Shown here: positions 44,523-55,154 of the stretch, in pieces
Layout of the letters: each line of letters starts with the position of its first letter
How positions within the stretch are numbered: position 1 is the stretch's first letter
Source: Mesorhizobium sp. NZP2298
GTDB lineage: Bacteria > Pseudomonadota > Alphaproteobacteria > Rhizobiales > Rhizobiaceae
Length of the DNA stretch: 64,000 bases
Assembly (NCBI RefSeq): GCF_013170825.1
Contig: NZ_CP033365.1
Span: 4,228,001 to 4,292,000 of the forward strand
Reading direction: 5' to 3'
Translations under genes and position numbers: made by a program
Notes under the pieces: model-generated
Told to the model about the DNA's origin: nothing
Seen by the model: only the letters and a program-made list of their open reading frames with translations
Database searches by the model: none

Positions 44523-45647
44523 ATGCAGCTTCGCAGCTTCATTTTCCTGGGACTTTGCGCCGCAATCGGCCTTAGTTCCCCGGCTTTCGCCGGTGTGCCG
44601 GCCAATTTGGCCGCCAACCAGTCGGTCAACAAAACCGACGCCATCAACGTCGCAGCCAAGAGCGATGCGGCGCAACTGAAGCTTCTCAAGAAGAAGAAAA
44701 ACCCGACACCGGACGATCTCGCCCAGATCAAGAGGCTCGAGGCCAAGATCGTTGCCGACAAGGAAGAAGCCAAGGCCAAGGCGCTCGAAGCCAGGAAGCT
44801 GGCGATGCGTGAAGCCGCCAAGGCCAGGGCCGAAGCGGACAGGCAGGCGTTCCTGGCCAGCAAGGGCCAGAAAGCTCAGGCAACCGAAGTGGCTGACGCC
44901 AAGCCGGCCAAGAAGACCACCAAGGTCATCGAGCCGGTTGAACCGATCACGCCAATCCAGTCGGCCGAGCCGCTCCCGGCCGAGGCGATGAACGTCGCCT
45001 TGACCGGCAACAATGGCGAACTGCGCAGCGAGGTCATCGGCGGCCAGAAGCAGTCGAGTGGCGGTCTGTTCGCCGGCCTGTTTGGTGGGACCTCATCCGG
45101 CTCGTCGATCAGCTATCTGCCCGAGACGCGCGCGCTCGACCAGGCACTCGCCCAGAAGAACGCCAAGAAGCCGTTCAAGGTGAAGCCGGAATTCGTCCCG
45201 CAGGACGTGGAATTCACCGGCTACGATGCCGGCACCATCGTCATCGACACCAGTGCGCGCCGCCTCTATCTCGTCGAATCATCGACGACCGCGCGTCGCT
45301 ACGCGATCGCGGTCGGCCGTGAGGGCCTGCAGTTCAAAGGCACGGTCGCCGTCGGCGACAAGCAGGAATGGCCGCGCTGGATCCCGACGCTCGACATGCA
45401 GAAGCGCGAACCGAAGCATTACGCCCAGTACAAGGACGGCATGCCCGGCGGTGGCCAGAACCCGCTCGGCGCGCGCGCCATCTATCTCTATGACGGCAAG
45501 AAGGACACGCATCTGCGTATCCACGGCACCATCGCGCCGCAGTCGATCGGAACCAGCGCCTCCAATGGCTGCTTCCGCATGATGAACGAGCACGTCATGG
45601 ATCTCTACAGCCGCGTCAAGGTCGGCACCAAAGTCGTCATCATCTGA
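44523..45647 (+). CDS. L,D-transpeptidase (YkuD domain) with coiled-coil N-terminal region
   Basis: A 374-residue exported protein. A signal peptide (about 1-24, cleavage near PAFA) leads into a Lys/Ala/Glu-rich stretch with coiled-coil character (about 45-125), then a Gly/Ser-rich linker (GGLFAGLFGGTSSGSS). The C-terminal YkuD domain (about 235-374) has IRIHGT-type HGTIAPQSIGTSASNGCFRM with the catalytic His and Cys. Such enzymes form 3-3 crosslinks or attach proteins to peptidoglycan. ATG 44523 (MQLRSFIFLG) is chosen for its signal peptide. A strong terminator follows. Confidence 0.9.
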   Translation: MQLRSFIFLGLCAAIGLSSPAFAGVPANLAANQSVNKTDAINVAAKSDAAQLKLLKKKKNPTPDDLAQIKRLEAKIVADKEEAKAKALEARKLAMREAAKARAEADRQAFLASKGQKAQATEVADAKPAKKTTKVIEPVEPITPIQSAEPLPAEAMNVALTGNNGELRSEVIGGQKQSSGGLFAGLFGGTSSGSSISYLPETRALDQALAQKNAKKPFKVKPEFVPQDVEFTGYDAGTIVIDTSARRLYLVESSTTARRYAIAVGREGLQFKGTVAVGDKQEWPRWIPTLDMQKREPKHYAQYKDGMPGGGQNPLGARAIYLYDGKKDTHLRIHGTIAPQSIGTSASNGCFRMMNEHVMDLYSRVKVGTKVVII

Positions 45648-45666
45648 CGTCTTTATCATCATGCCG

Positions 45667-45698
45667 AAAGGGCCGGCTCAGCCGGCCCTTTTGTTTTG
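45667..45698 (+). terminator. intrinsic terminator after the L,D-transpeptidase gene
   Basis: AAAGGGCCGGC (45667-45677) and GCCGGCCCTTT (45681-45691) form an 11-bp stem with a TCA loop, followed by a T-rich tract. It begins 19 nt after the stop codon and separates the secG-side genes from pyrG. Confidence 0.9.
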
Positions 45699-45702
45699 CC
45701 CG

Positions 45703-45730
45703 TTCACGATCAAGCCTGTTCGGTCGTGAA
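45703..45730 (+). promoter_or_regulatory. inverted repeat in the pyrG upstream region
   Basis: TTCACGA (45703-45709) and TCGTGAA (45724-45730) form 7-bp arms around 14 nt, just after the terminator and about 110 bp before pyrG. It could be an operator or an mRNA stem, and no specific regulator can be named. Confidence 0.3.
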
Positions 45731-45828
45731 ACCGGATTCCACGTTTCGGGATCCTGGTCCAAGCGCCTTCTTGGGAAAAAGCCTTCGCGGTGGTTTTTTC
45801 TCTGGCGGAATCAATCCGGCCGCGTTAA

Positions 45829-47469
<1,641 letters not shown>

Positions 47470-47597
47470 GCACCCGATAGAGAGCGGGCCACCATCTCAC
47501 GGAAACGGTGGACCGCTCTATCCCTTTGTTTCGGCGCAATTCCTGTGGGAAAACCGTTTCACACTTTTCCTGGAATTGCTCAGGCGAGGCCCACCTG

Positions 47598-48143
47598 ATG
47601 CAGACCTATGTGGCGCTCCTCTACAGCATCATTCTTGGCGCGGGGCGGCGGGTCGTCATGTCGGACCTCAAGGCGATGGCGGAAAGCCTTGGCCTCAGGA
47701 ACGTTCGCACTTTGGTGGCGACCGGCAACCTTGTCTTCGAGAGTGAAAAGACTGCCATCCCCGTCCTTGAAAGGCGGCTGGAGGCCGCTTTCGAAACGGC
47801 TTTTGGCCGCCACGTCGACATCATTGTCCGCAGCGCCGGAGATTGGCTGAAACTCGCGTCACGCAGTCCATTCCCCACCGAATCGACGGACGCCGGCGAT
47901 CAGGTCGCGGTGCGCGTGATGCGCAAAGCCGTGGCCGAAGATGTCCTGCCAGGGCTTCAGGCGCATGCCGCCGAGGACGAGACGGTGCTCTTGGTCGGCG
48001 GCGACATATGGCTCGTCTTCTCGCGTGAAAGACCAAGCTCACGGTTGCTTGCGGCCGCCAATCACAAGCGCATGGGCGTAGGCACGTCACGCAACTGGAA
48101 TACGGTGCGCAGATTGGCCGAGATGGTGGGCGGCAGGCAGTAG
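47598..48143 (+). CDS. DUF1697 family protein
   Basis: A 181-residue protein matching DUF1697 over its length: MQTYVALLYSIILGAGRRVVMSDLKAM, then LGLRNVRTLVATGNLVFES, typical of the family, and the C-terminal RMGVGTSRNWNTVRRLAEM. The function is unknown. Most members read NVGG-like residues where this one has SIILGAGR. ATG 47598 is preceded by GAGGCCCACCTG. It is a single gene between pyrG and a convergent permease gene. Confidence 0.85.
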   Translation: MQTYVALLYSIILGAGRRVVMSDLKAMAESLGLRNVRTLVATGNLVFESEKTAIPVLERRLEAAFETAFGRHVDIIVRSAGDWLKLASRSPFPTESTDAGDQVAVRVMRKAVAEDVLPGLQAHAAEDETVLLVGGDIWLVFSRERPSSRLLAAANHKRMGVGTSRNWNTVRRLAEMVGGRQ

Positions 48144-48178
48144 GGATTCCCTGACGCCTGCCGCCTACTCCCTCATTT

Positions 48179-49636
48179 TCAAGCCTTCGCCGTCCTGGCG
48201 CCCGCACCCACGGCGGCGGTGCGCAGCACGTAGTAGATGACGCCGGCGATGGAGACACCGAAGAACCAGCCGTAGACGCCCCACCAGGCCGGCAGCCAGT
48301 TGGTGAAGTTCGGCAGGATCGACGAGAAGACAGCACCAATGCCGGCGGCGATGAAGGCATTGACATGCCAGCCGCCCTGGAAACGGAACTCGCCATGCTC
48401 GCGATAAAGCGCCTCGACGTCGACCTCGCCTTTGCGGATCAGATAGTAGTCGACCATCATGACGCCGAAGATCGGTCCCATTGTCGCGCCGATGACGCCG
48501 ACAAAATGCGCCGCGCCGCCTTCCCACGGGGCGAAGGGATAGAGCACCAGCGCGATCAGCGCCGCGATGTAGCCGCCCTTCTTGAAGTCGATCTGGCGCG
48601 GGAAGACGTTGGAGAAGTCGAAGGCCGGCGAGACGAAATTGGCGACGACGTTGATGCCGAGCGTCGCCACCGCGAAGGTCAGCGCGGCAAGGGCAGCCAG
48701 GAACCAGCTGTCGAACTTAGCCGAGATCTGGTCGGGATGCAGCAGCACTTCGTGATAGACATCATAGGCAGCAATGGTGGTGACGCCAGCGACCAGCGAG
48801 AACAGGATCAGGTTGACCGGCAGGCCCCAGATGTTGCCCTTGCGCAGCGAAGCCTTATCCGGCGCATAGCGGGCGAAGTCGCAGAAATTGAGATAAAGCG
48901 CCGAGAAATAGGTCACCCAGATCGCGGCAACCCCGAAGAGTGCCGTCCACGATCCGGGATCGCCGGGAATGCCGGCATCGGCGGTCTTTTCGCGCAGCAC
49001 ATCCATTGGAATATCGCTGGTGAAGGCGAAGGTCCCTGACTTGACGCAGAGATAGATGGCCAGGAGCAGCATCATCACCCAGACCGCGGGCCCAGCCCAA
49101 TCCTGGAAGCGGCGTACCGTTTCCATGCCTCTCTGGATGATCAGCAGCTGCAGCGCCCAGATAATGACGAAGCAGATCACTTCCAGTGTGGAATGGCCGA
49201 GAAGATGCGACGTCTTGTTGAACTCGTCGAACCATTGCATGCGGGTCAACAAGGCCACGATCGCGCCGGATGCGGCCGCGGTTTGCGCGCCATACCAGAA
49301 GCAGGCGACGATGGCGCGCACCAGCGCCGGTATGTTGGCTCCCCAGACACCGAAGGAGGCGCGTGCAAGCACGGGGTAGGGCACGCCGGTTTTCACGCCG
49401 GCATAGCCGACCATGTTCATCAGCGCGTAGATGATCAGAGACCCGATGCCGATGGCTATGATGAAATTGACGAAGCCGCCGCAGAACAGAAACAGACTGG
49501 CGGCGAGATAATAGCCCCACAGGCTATGGACGTCCGACGTCCAGACGTTGAAGATCGAAAATGCTCCCCAGTTTCGAACTTTGGCTGGAGCGAGGTCCTC
49601 ATTGTAAAGGTCAGGCGATGCGCCCTGTATCGTCAT
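48179..49636 (-). CDS. NCS1 family nucleobase/hydantoin:cation symporter
   Basis: A 485-residue inner-membrane transporter with about twelve hydrophobic segments. The N-terminal NEDLAPAKVRNWGAFSIFNVW, VHSLWGYYLAASLF and GVPYPVLARASFGVWGANIPAL segments are the NCS1 signature shared with uracil, allantoin and hydantoin permeases. ATG 49636 follows GAAGGGGATATTGCA. The substrate cannot be fixed: no nucleobase or hydantoin catabolic gene is adjacent. It is transcribed away from the next genes and converges on the DUF1697 gene. Confidence 0.88.
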   Translation of the reverse strand: MTIQGASPDLYNEDLAPAKVRNWGAFSIFNVWTSDVHSLWGYYLAASLFLFCGGFVNFIIAIGIGSLIIYALMNMVGYAGVKTGVPYPVLARASFGVWGANIPALVRAIVACFWYGAQTAAASGAIVALLTRMQWFDEFNKTSHLLGHSTLEVICFVIIWALQLLIIQRGMETVRRFQDWAGPAVWVMMLLLAIYLCVKSGTFAFTSDIPMDVLREKTADAGIPGDPGSWTALFGVAAIWVTYFSALYLNFCDFARYAPDKASLRKGNIWGLPVNLILFSLVAGVTTIAAYDVYHEVLLHPDQISAKFDSWFLAALAALTFAVATLGINVVANFVSPAFDFSNVFPRQIDFKKGGYIAALIALVLYPFAPWEGGAAHFVGVIGATMGPIFGVMMVDYYLIRKGEVDVEALYREHGEFRFQGGWHVNAFIAAGIGAVFSSILPNFTNWLPAWWGVYGWFFGVSIAGVIYYVLRTAAVGAGARTAKA

Positions 49637-49842
49637 TGCAATATCCCCTTCTTGCAGCACGCGCCCTCACGCGTTGACCAAAGAGGTTACGCCTGACGCT
49701 GGGGAACCGACAAGCAACCGATTTGCCGGCTTTGGCCTTAAAGATATTCAATACGAACCGCGATTATCGACGGATCGCATTCGTGGGCCGTTGTTGAACA
49801 AGGTCGGCTCAGCGATTCGGATTTCGGCAACAACGGCTCCAC

Positions 49843-50745
49843 CTAGGTGATGGCCATTACCCGCTTGTGGTCCTCGACTTCGGACAATAGCCAATCCTGA
49901 AACAGGCCGGTGCCTGGCTTGTTGCCGATGCTGCGACGCTGGTGCAGATAAATGCCGGCCGGGTAGGTGTGGCGGGCACGAAACGGGGCGACAAGTTTGC
50001 CTTGCTCAAGAAAATCCTGTGCCATCATCGTGTCGGCAAGCGCAATTCCGGCCCCATTGATCGCCTCGCGCATGATCAGCGTGCAATCATCCAGCGTCGT
50101 GCTGGATTTCGGCGTCGTATCCGAAACACCTTCCTGCTCCAGCCACCGCCTCCATCTCATGGTCTCGCATTCATGGATCAGATGGTGATTGACCAGATCA
50201 GCGGGCGATCGCAGCGGCACAGGCCCTTCGAGCAGTGAGGGCGCGCAGACAGGCGTCAGAACCAGCGGGATCAGCAGCGTCAGGGCGGGGCCGGCCTTGT
50301 AGACGAACTCGTCGACAATGGCCAAATCGAAGTTGGCGCGCTTGCCTGATGTCGAGATCTCCAGTTCCACCGTCGGATGCAGCCGGCGAAAGTTCGGCAA
50401 ACGGTCCGCCAGCCAAAGGTTCAGAACGGCCGGCACGCATAACACCCGGACACGTTGGGTCCTGCCGTGGCTCGGGCCATCGGCGAGGCTGACATCGTCG
50501 GTGGCGCGCCAGATGGCTTCGAACGCCTCGGAAAGGCTGCGCGCATAGTAAGAGCCCCTGATGGTCGGCGTTATCTGGCGAAAGCCGCGCTCGAACAGAT
50601 CCTGGCCGAGATTTCTTTCAAGCGCGCGGATGTGGCGGCTTATGGCCGAGGGCGTCAGGTGCAGTTCTTCGGCCGCATCCTTGATGCTGCCGAGACGTGC
50701 GGCGGCCTCGAAAGCGCGCATGCCATTGAGTGATGGTAAGGCCAT
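49843..50745 (-). CDS. LysR family regulator, GcvA type
   Basis: A 300-residue regulator beginning MALPSLNGMRAFEAAARLGS, followed by IKDAAEELHLTPSAISRHI, the classic GcvA-type helix-turn-helix, and an effector domain from about 90. The long in-frame extension upstream crosses the promoter and is rejected. It is divergent from the aminopeptidase/peptide-transporter operon across about 230 bp that contains a TTGTCA direct repeat, so control of that operon is likely. The ligand is unknown. Confidence 0.9.
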   Translation of the reverse strand: MALPSLNGMRAFEAAARLGSIKDAAEELHLTPSAISRHIRALERNLGQDLFERGFRQITPTIRGSYYARSLSEAFEAIWRATDDVSLADGPSHGRTQRVRVLCVPAVLNLWLADRLPNFRRLHPTVELEISTSGKRANFDLAIVDEFVYKAGPALTLLIPLVLTPVCAPSLLEGPVPLRSPADLVNHHLIHECETMRWRRWLEQEGVSDTTPKSSTTLDDCTLIMREAINGAGIALADTMMAQDFLEQGKLVAPFRARHTYPAGIYLHQRRSIGNKPGTGLFQDWLLSEVEDHKRVMAIT

Positions 50746-50759
50746 GGGCCGATCATGAA

Positions 50760-50780
50760 TTGTCAGTTGAGTTTTTGTCA
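50760..50780. promoter_or_regulatory. TTGTCA direct repeat in the LysR/peptide-operon spacer
   Basis: TTGTCA occurs at 50760-50765 and 50775-50780, 15 bp apart, each followed by related TTGAG or TCGACTTGAG sequence. It starts 15 bp upstream of the LysR start codon, and on the LysR strand the second copy reads TGACAA. A binding site for the divergent LysR protein is the likely role. Confidence 0.4.
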
Positions 50781-50976
50781 ATCGACTTGAGCAAAATTGG
50801 CGTTTGATCGCCTGGCCTGTTCGGGGATACCCAAGGACAAGAGCGACTAAGTCGCCGTCCAAAAACAACTATTTGGGGCCTCCGGCACCATTCCACCAGT
50901 GGCGGAGACCGGCCTGATCGGTTCCATCGCCGGCTGCGGAAGCATTGCGCATCAGCAAATGGGAGAACAACTGCAT

Positions 50977-52491
50977 ATGCCTCAATCGCCGGTGCCGGTA
51001 TTCGAAACGGTGGACGAGATTTCCCCAGAGGCCTCTGTCGTCGTGATCTTGCAAACTGCCCAAACAGGCTTTGGCCCCCAGGCAGCGGCGCTGGATGCTG
51101 AAATGGGCGGGATTCTGTCCCGCGCCTGCTCCGACCCGGCCGCACTGGCCGAATCCGGCACCTGCATCGATCTCATCGCCCCTCAGGCCGTATCGGCCCG
51201 GCGCGTAGTCGTCCTGGCCCTGGGCAAAGCTGAAGCCGTGAGCGCCCTGTCCTTGGCGCGGGCCGGCGGTTTGCTTGCCGCGCATCTGGAAGGCAAGGGC
51301 GAATGCGCCGCCACGCTTGTCCTCGACCCTATTGCCGGTGCCGGCTTGCCCGGAGCCGAGATCTTGGCGCGCGTCGCGCTTGGCATGCGGCTGCGGCGCT
51401 ATCGTTTCGACATGCGCAACCGGCGCCAGGGGGCGGGAGCGGATCGAACCCTGCGGGTGCAACTGGTCGGAGCAAGTAGCGCGGAGCTGACCCCGGCGCT
51501 GGCCCGGGTCAATGCAATCGCCGATGGCGTCGAATACGCGCGCACGCTGGTCAACCTGCCGCCGAACCATCTCCACCCCGACAATTTCCACGATCATTTG
51601 GAGCCGCTGCGCGAGGCCGGCATCGACATCGAAATGCTCGATGCCGCGCAACTGAAAGAGCTCGGCATGAACGCGCTGCTGGCGGTCGGCTCCGGCTCGG
51701 CGCGGCCGCCACGGGTGGCTGTGCTGCGCTATCGCGGCAAGGGTGCTCCCTCCCAGCCGCTGGCGTTCGTCGGCAAAGGCGTCTGTTTCGATTCCGGAGG
51801 TCTCTGCATCAAGCGCGGCGAGCAGATGTTCGACATGAAGGCCGATATGGGCGGGGCGGCGGCGGTGGTCGGCCTTCTGATCGCGCTCGCCCGGCAAGGC
51901 AGCCCGGTACACGCCATTGGCGTTCTCGGTATTGCCGAGAACATGCCGTCCGGCACCGCTCTCAAACCGCGCGACATCATCACGACGGCCTCGGGACAGA
52001 CCGTCGAAGTGTTCGATACGGACGCCGAAGGGCGTCTGCTCCTGGCCGATTGCCTCCACTACGCGGCAACACGCTTCAATCCGTCGGTGATCGTCGATCT
52101 GGCGACGCTGACCTATTCGGTGACGCGTGGCCTGGGATCGATATTCGCCGGCCTGTTCAGCACCGACGATGCAATCGCCTCGCAGATGATCGCGGCCGGT
52201 GAAACCGTCGGCGAGCGGTTCTGGCGGCTGCCGCTCGACCGTGCCTATGACGAGGGGCTGCAATCGCCATTCGCCGACCTCCGCCACCATGCCAAGGACA
52301 TGGAGGATGGCGACGCTCCCTATGCAGCTGCTTTCCTGCGCCATTTCACGGAAGACCGCCCGTGGGTGCATCTCGACATCGCCAGCAAGGAATTGACCGA
52401 CACCGATCGGCCCTTGGGCAGGCAAGGTGCCACCGCCTTCGGCGTACAGATGCTGGAAGAGTGGGTGCAGGCCAGCCGCGGGGTTAACTAG
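50977..52491 (+). CDS. M17 leucyl aminopeptidase family protein
   Basis: A 504-residue two-domain metallopeptidase: an N-terminal macro-like domain (about 1-160) and a C-terminal catalytic domain with VGKGVCFDSGGLCIKRG, MKADMGGAA and the family signature DTDAEGRLLLAD. All are intact, including the two-metal ligands. It removes N-terminal residues from peptides in the cytoplasm. Start 50977 (MPQSPVPVF) follows GGAGAA; ATG 50959 is an alternative. It opens a run of seven same-strand genes for peptide hydrolysis and uptake. Confidence 0.9.
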   Translation: MPQSPVPVFETVDEISPEASVVVILQTAQTGFGPQAAALDAEMGGILSRACSDPAALAESGTCIDLIAPQAVSARRVVVLALGKAEAVSALSLARAGGLLAAHLEGKGECAATLVLDPIAGAGLPGAEILARVALGMRLRRYRFDMRNRRQGAGADRTLRVQLVGASSAELTPALARVNAIADGVEYARTLVNLPPNHLHPDNFHDHLEPLREAGIDIEMLDAAQLKELGMNALLAVGSGSARPPRVAVLRYRGKGAPSQPLAFVGKGVCFDSGGLCIKRGEQMFDMKADMGGAAAVVGLLIALARQGSPVHAIGVLGIAENMPSGTALKPRDIITTASGQTVEVFDTDAEGRLLLADCLHYAATRFNPSVIVDLATLTYSVTRGLGSIFAGLFSTDDAIASQMIAAGETVGERFWRLPLDRAYDEGLQSPFADLRHHAKDMEDGDAPYAAAFLRHFTEDRPWVHLDIASKELTDTDRPLGRQGATAFGVQMLEEWVQASRGVN

Positions 52492-52546
52492 GCGCCTGCC
52501 GTCAGGGACAGCAAAGAGATGCGTTCGAGCGTGATGGGGAACCGGG

Positions 52547-53452
52547 ATGTCGTCTGAGATCATTGGCAGGGAAGGGCGGGCCACCTTCCGCGGCTATGAG
52601 ACCTGGTATCGGATCTCTGGCGACATCGACGCCGCCAAGGCCCCGCTGGTGATCCTGCATGGTGGGCCAGGCGCTGCCCACAACTATGTCGATGCCTACA
52701 AGCTTCTTGCCCGAAGAGATCGCGCCGTCATCCACTACGACCAGTTGGGCTGCGGCAATTCCACATTGCTGCCCGAGAAAGGCGCCGACTTCTGGACACC
52801 TCTGCTTTTCATCGACGAGCTTGAAAACCTGGTCGACCGTCTTGGCATTCGCACGGGCTTCCATGTGCTTGGCCAGAGCTGGGGTGGCATGCTGGGTGCC
52901 GAATATGCGGTCACGCGGCCGAAAGGCCTGAAGTCGCTGACCATCGCCAATTCGCCGGCTTCGATGAAGCTGTGGGTCGAAGAGGCCAACCGGTTGCGCG
53001 CCGACCTGCCCGAGGACGTGCAGGAGACACTGACCCGCCACGAGCAGGCCGGCACGACGGACGATCCGGCCTACCAGGCAGCGACGATGGTTTTCTACGA
53101 GCGGCATGTCTGCCGGGTCGTGCCGTTCCCGCCAGAGGTGACGGAGACCTTCGCCCAGGTTGTGCGCAATCCCACCGTCTATAATTTGATGAATGGGCCG
53201 AACGAGTTCCACGTCATCGGAACCCTGAAGAATTGGAGCATCATCGACCGCCTGCCGGCCATCGATGTTCCCACGCTGATCATCTCCGGACGTCACGACG
53301 AGGCCACGCCCGCGACCGTGCAGCCCTTCAAGGACGGCATCAAAGGATCGCGCTGGGAGATATTCGAGCACTCCAGCCACATGCCGCATGTCGAAGAACA
53401 GGATGCGTGCATGCGGGCGGTGGGAGACTTCCTGGACCACAACGACAACTGA
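52547..53452 (+). CDS. proline iminopeptidase-family alpha/beta hydrolase
   Basis: A 301-residue hydrolase of peptidase family S33. It has [14 protein letters not shown], typical of the proline-iminopeptidase group, the nucleophile [13 protein letters not shown] (Ser near 113), the catalytic Asp in [10 protein letters not shown] and a C-terminal His in [10 protein letters not shown]. It would release N-terminal proline or similar residues from peptides. It lies 55 bp after the aminopeptidase gene and 18 bp before the binding-protein gene, linking it to peptide use. Confidence 0.88.
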   Translation: MSSEIIGREGRATFRGYETWYRISGDIDAAKAPLVILHGGPGAAHNYVDAYKLLARRDRAVIHYDQLGCGNSTLLPEKGADFWTPLLFIDELENLVDRLGIRTGFHVLGQSWGGMLGAEYAVTRPKGLKSLTIANSPASMKLWVEEANRLRADLPEDVQETLTRHEQAGTTDDPAYQAATMVFYERHVCRVVPFPPEVTETFAQVVRNPTVYNLMNGPNEFHVIGTLKNWSIIDRLPAIDVPTLIISGRHDEATPATVQPFKDGIKGSRWEIFEHSSHMPHVEEQDACMRAVGDFLDHNDN

Positions 53453-53470
53453 GAAAAGGGGAATCAAGAC

Positions 53471-55132
53471 ATGAAGAAACTGCTTCTGGCGGCATCAGCC
53501 GCGGCATTGCTGGCCGGCGCGTGGCTTTCTCCGGCACAGGCCGAATATCTCAAGGAGCACCGAGGCGGCACCATCCGCCTTCTGGCCCGCTCCGCGGCGG
53601 GTACACTCGATCCGCATATCAACTACACCGACCAGGGCTGGCAGATGTACCAGCCGATCTATGACGGGCTCGTGGCCTTCCGCAAGGCCGAGGGCATGGA
53701 CGGCTTCACCATCGTTCCCGACCTGGCAGAGGCGCTGCCCGAGGTTACCAATGACGGCAAGACCTTCACCTTCAAATTGCGCAAAGGCATCAAGTTCTCC
53801 AGCGGCCAGGATCTTGGCGTGAAGGATGTCGTCGCCTCATTCCAGCGCATCTTCAAGGTTTCAGGGCCGACCTCCGGCACGTTCTATGCCGGCATCGTCG
53901 GCGCCGACAAATGCCTGGCCGACACCAAGGGCTGCACGCTGGAAGGCGGCGTTGTCGGCGATGAAGCGGCGGGCACCATCACCGTCAACCTCACCAAGCC
54001 TGACGCCGAAATCCTCTACAAGCTGGCCTTGCCGCATGCCGTGATCCTGCCGGCGGATACGCCAGCCGAAGACATGGGCTCCAAGCCCATCCCCAGCACC
54101 GGTCCGTACATGATCTCCGCCTTCGACCCCAACAAAGGAATGACGGTTTCGCGCAATCCCAATTTCAAGCAGTGGAGCGAGGAAGCACAGCCGGACGGCT
54201 ATCCGGACGTTGTCCAATATGATTTCGGCCTGTCCGAGGAAGCGGCCGTCACCGCGATCCAGAACGGCGAAGCGGACTGGATGTTCGACGCATTGCCGAG
54301 CGACCGCCTGGGCGAACTTGGCAGCAAGTCCATGGACCAGTTGCACATCTCGCCGCTTTCGGCCTGGTGGTACGCCCCGTTGAACAACCGCCTCGCTCCA
54401 TTCGACAATGAAAAGGCGCGCCAGGCTGTTGCCTATGCGATCGACCGCAACACACTGGTCAAGCTGTTCGGCGGCAAGGTGCTGGCATCGCCGGTCTGCC
54501 AGGTTCTGCCGCCGGACTTCCCCGGCCACGAAGACTATTGCCCCTTCACCAAGGACCCCGGCACCAAATGGTCGGCGCCTGATCTCGACAAGGCTAAGCA
54601 GCTCGTCGAGGAATCGGGAACCAAGGGCCAGAAGGTGACCATCATCGTCGAGGATACCGCCATTTCGCGGTCGATCGGCGTCTACCTGCAGAGTGTGCTG
54701 ACGACCATCGGCTATGTGGCCGACGTCAAGCCGATCTCGTCCAATATCCAGTTCACCTACATCCAGAACACCAACAACAAAGTGCAGATGTCCGTCACCC
54801 AATGGTACAAGGACTACCCGGCGGCTTCGGACTTCCTGAACATCCTGTTCAGCTGCGCTTCCTTCCGTGAGGGTTCGGATGCTTCGATCAACATCGCCGG
54901 CTTCTGCGACAAGGACATCGATGCCAAGATGCAAAAGGCGCTGGACCTTGGCGTGACCGACCAGAAAGCCGCCGACAAATTGTGGGCCGAAATCGACAAG
55001 CAAGTCACGGACAAGGCACCGGCCGTCGGCCTCTTCACGCCGAAGCGGCTTGACTTCGTCAGCAAACGGGTTGGCAATTTCAAGTTCAACCGGCAGTTCA
55101 ACTGGATGATCACCCAGTCCTGGGTGCAGTAA
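53471..55132 (+). CDS. ABC transporter substrate-binding protein, Opp/Dpp family
   Basis: A 553-residue SBP_bac_5 protein with a signal peptide (MKKLLLAASAAALLAGAWLS, cleavage near AQA/EY at about 24). The mature part opens RGGTIRLLARSAAGTLDPH and contains PSTGPYMISAFDPNKGMTV and QAVAYAIDRNTLV. It is longer than a typical DppA (about 510). The ligand is probably a peptide, judged from the two peptidases upstream and the transporter genes downstream; this is not shown by residues. Confidence 0.92.
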   Translation: MKKLLLAASAAALLAGAWLSPAQAEYLKEHRGGTIRLLARSAAGTLDPHINYTDQGWQMYQPIYDGLVAFRKAEGMDGFTIVPDLAEALPEVTNDGKTFTFKLRKGIKFSSGQDLGVKDVVASFQRIFKVSGPTSGTFYAGIVGADKCLADTKGCTLEGGVVGDEAAGTITVNLTKPDAEILYKLALPHAVILPADTPAEDMGSKPIPSTGPYMISAFDPNKGMTVSRNPNFKQWSEEAQPDGYPDVVQYDFGLSEEAAVTAIQNGEADWMFDALPSDRLGELGSKSMDQLHISPLSAWWYAPLNNRLAPFDNEKARQAVAYAIDRNTLVKLFGGKVLASPVCQVLPPDFPGHEDYCPFTKDPGTKWSAPDLDKAKQLVEESGTKGQKVTIIVEDTAISRSIGVYLQSVLTTIGYVADVKPISSNIQFTYIQNTNNKVQMSVTQWYKDYPAASDFLNILFSCASFREGSDASINIAGFCDKDIDAKMQKALDLGVTDQKAADKLWAEIDKQVTDKAPAVGLFTPKRLDFVSKRVGNFKFNRQFNWMITQSWVQ

Positions 55133-55154
55133 CGACCTTTGGAGGGACACGTCC

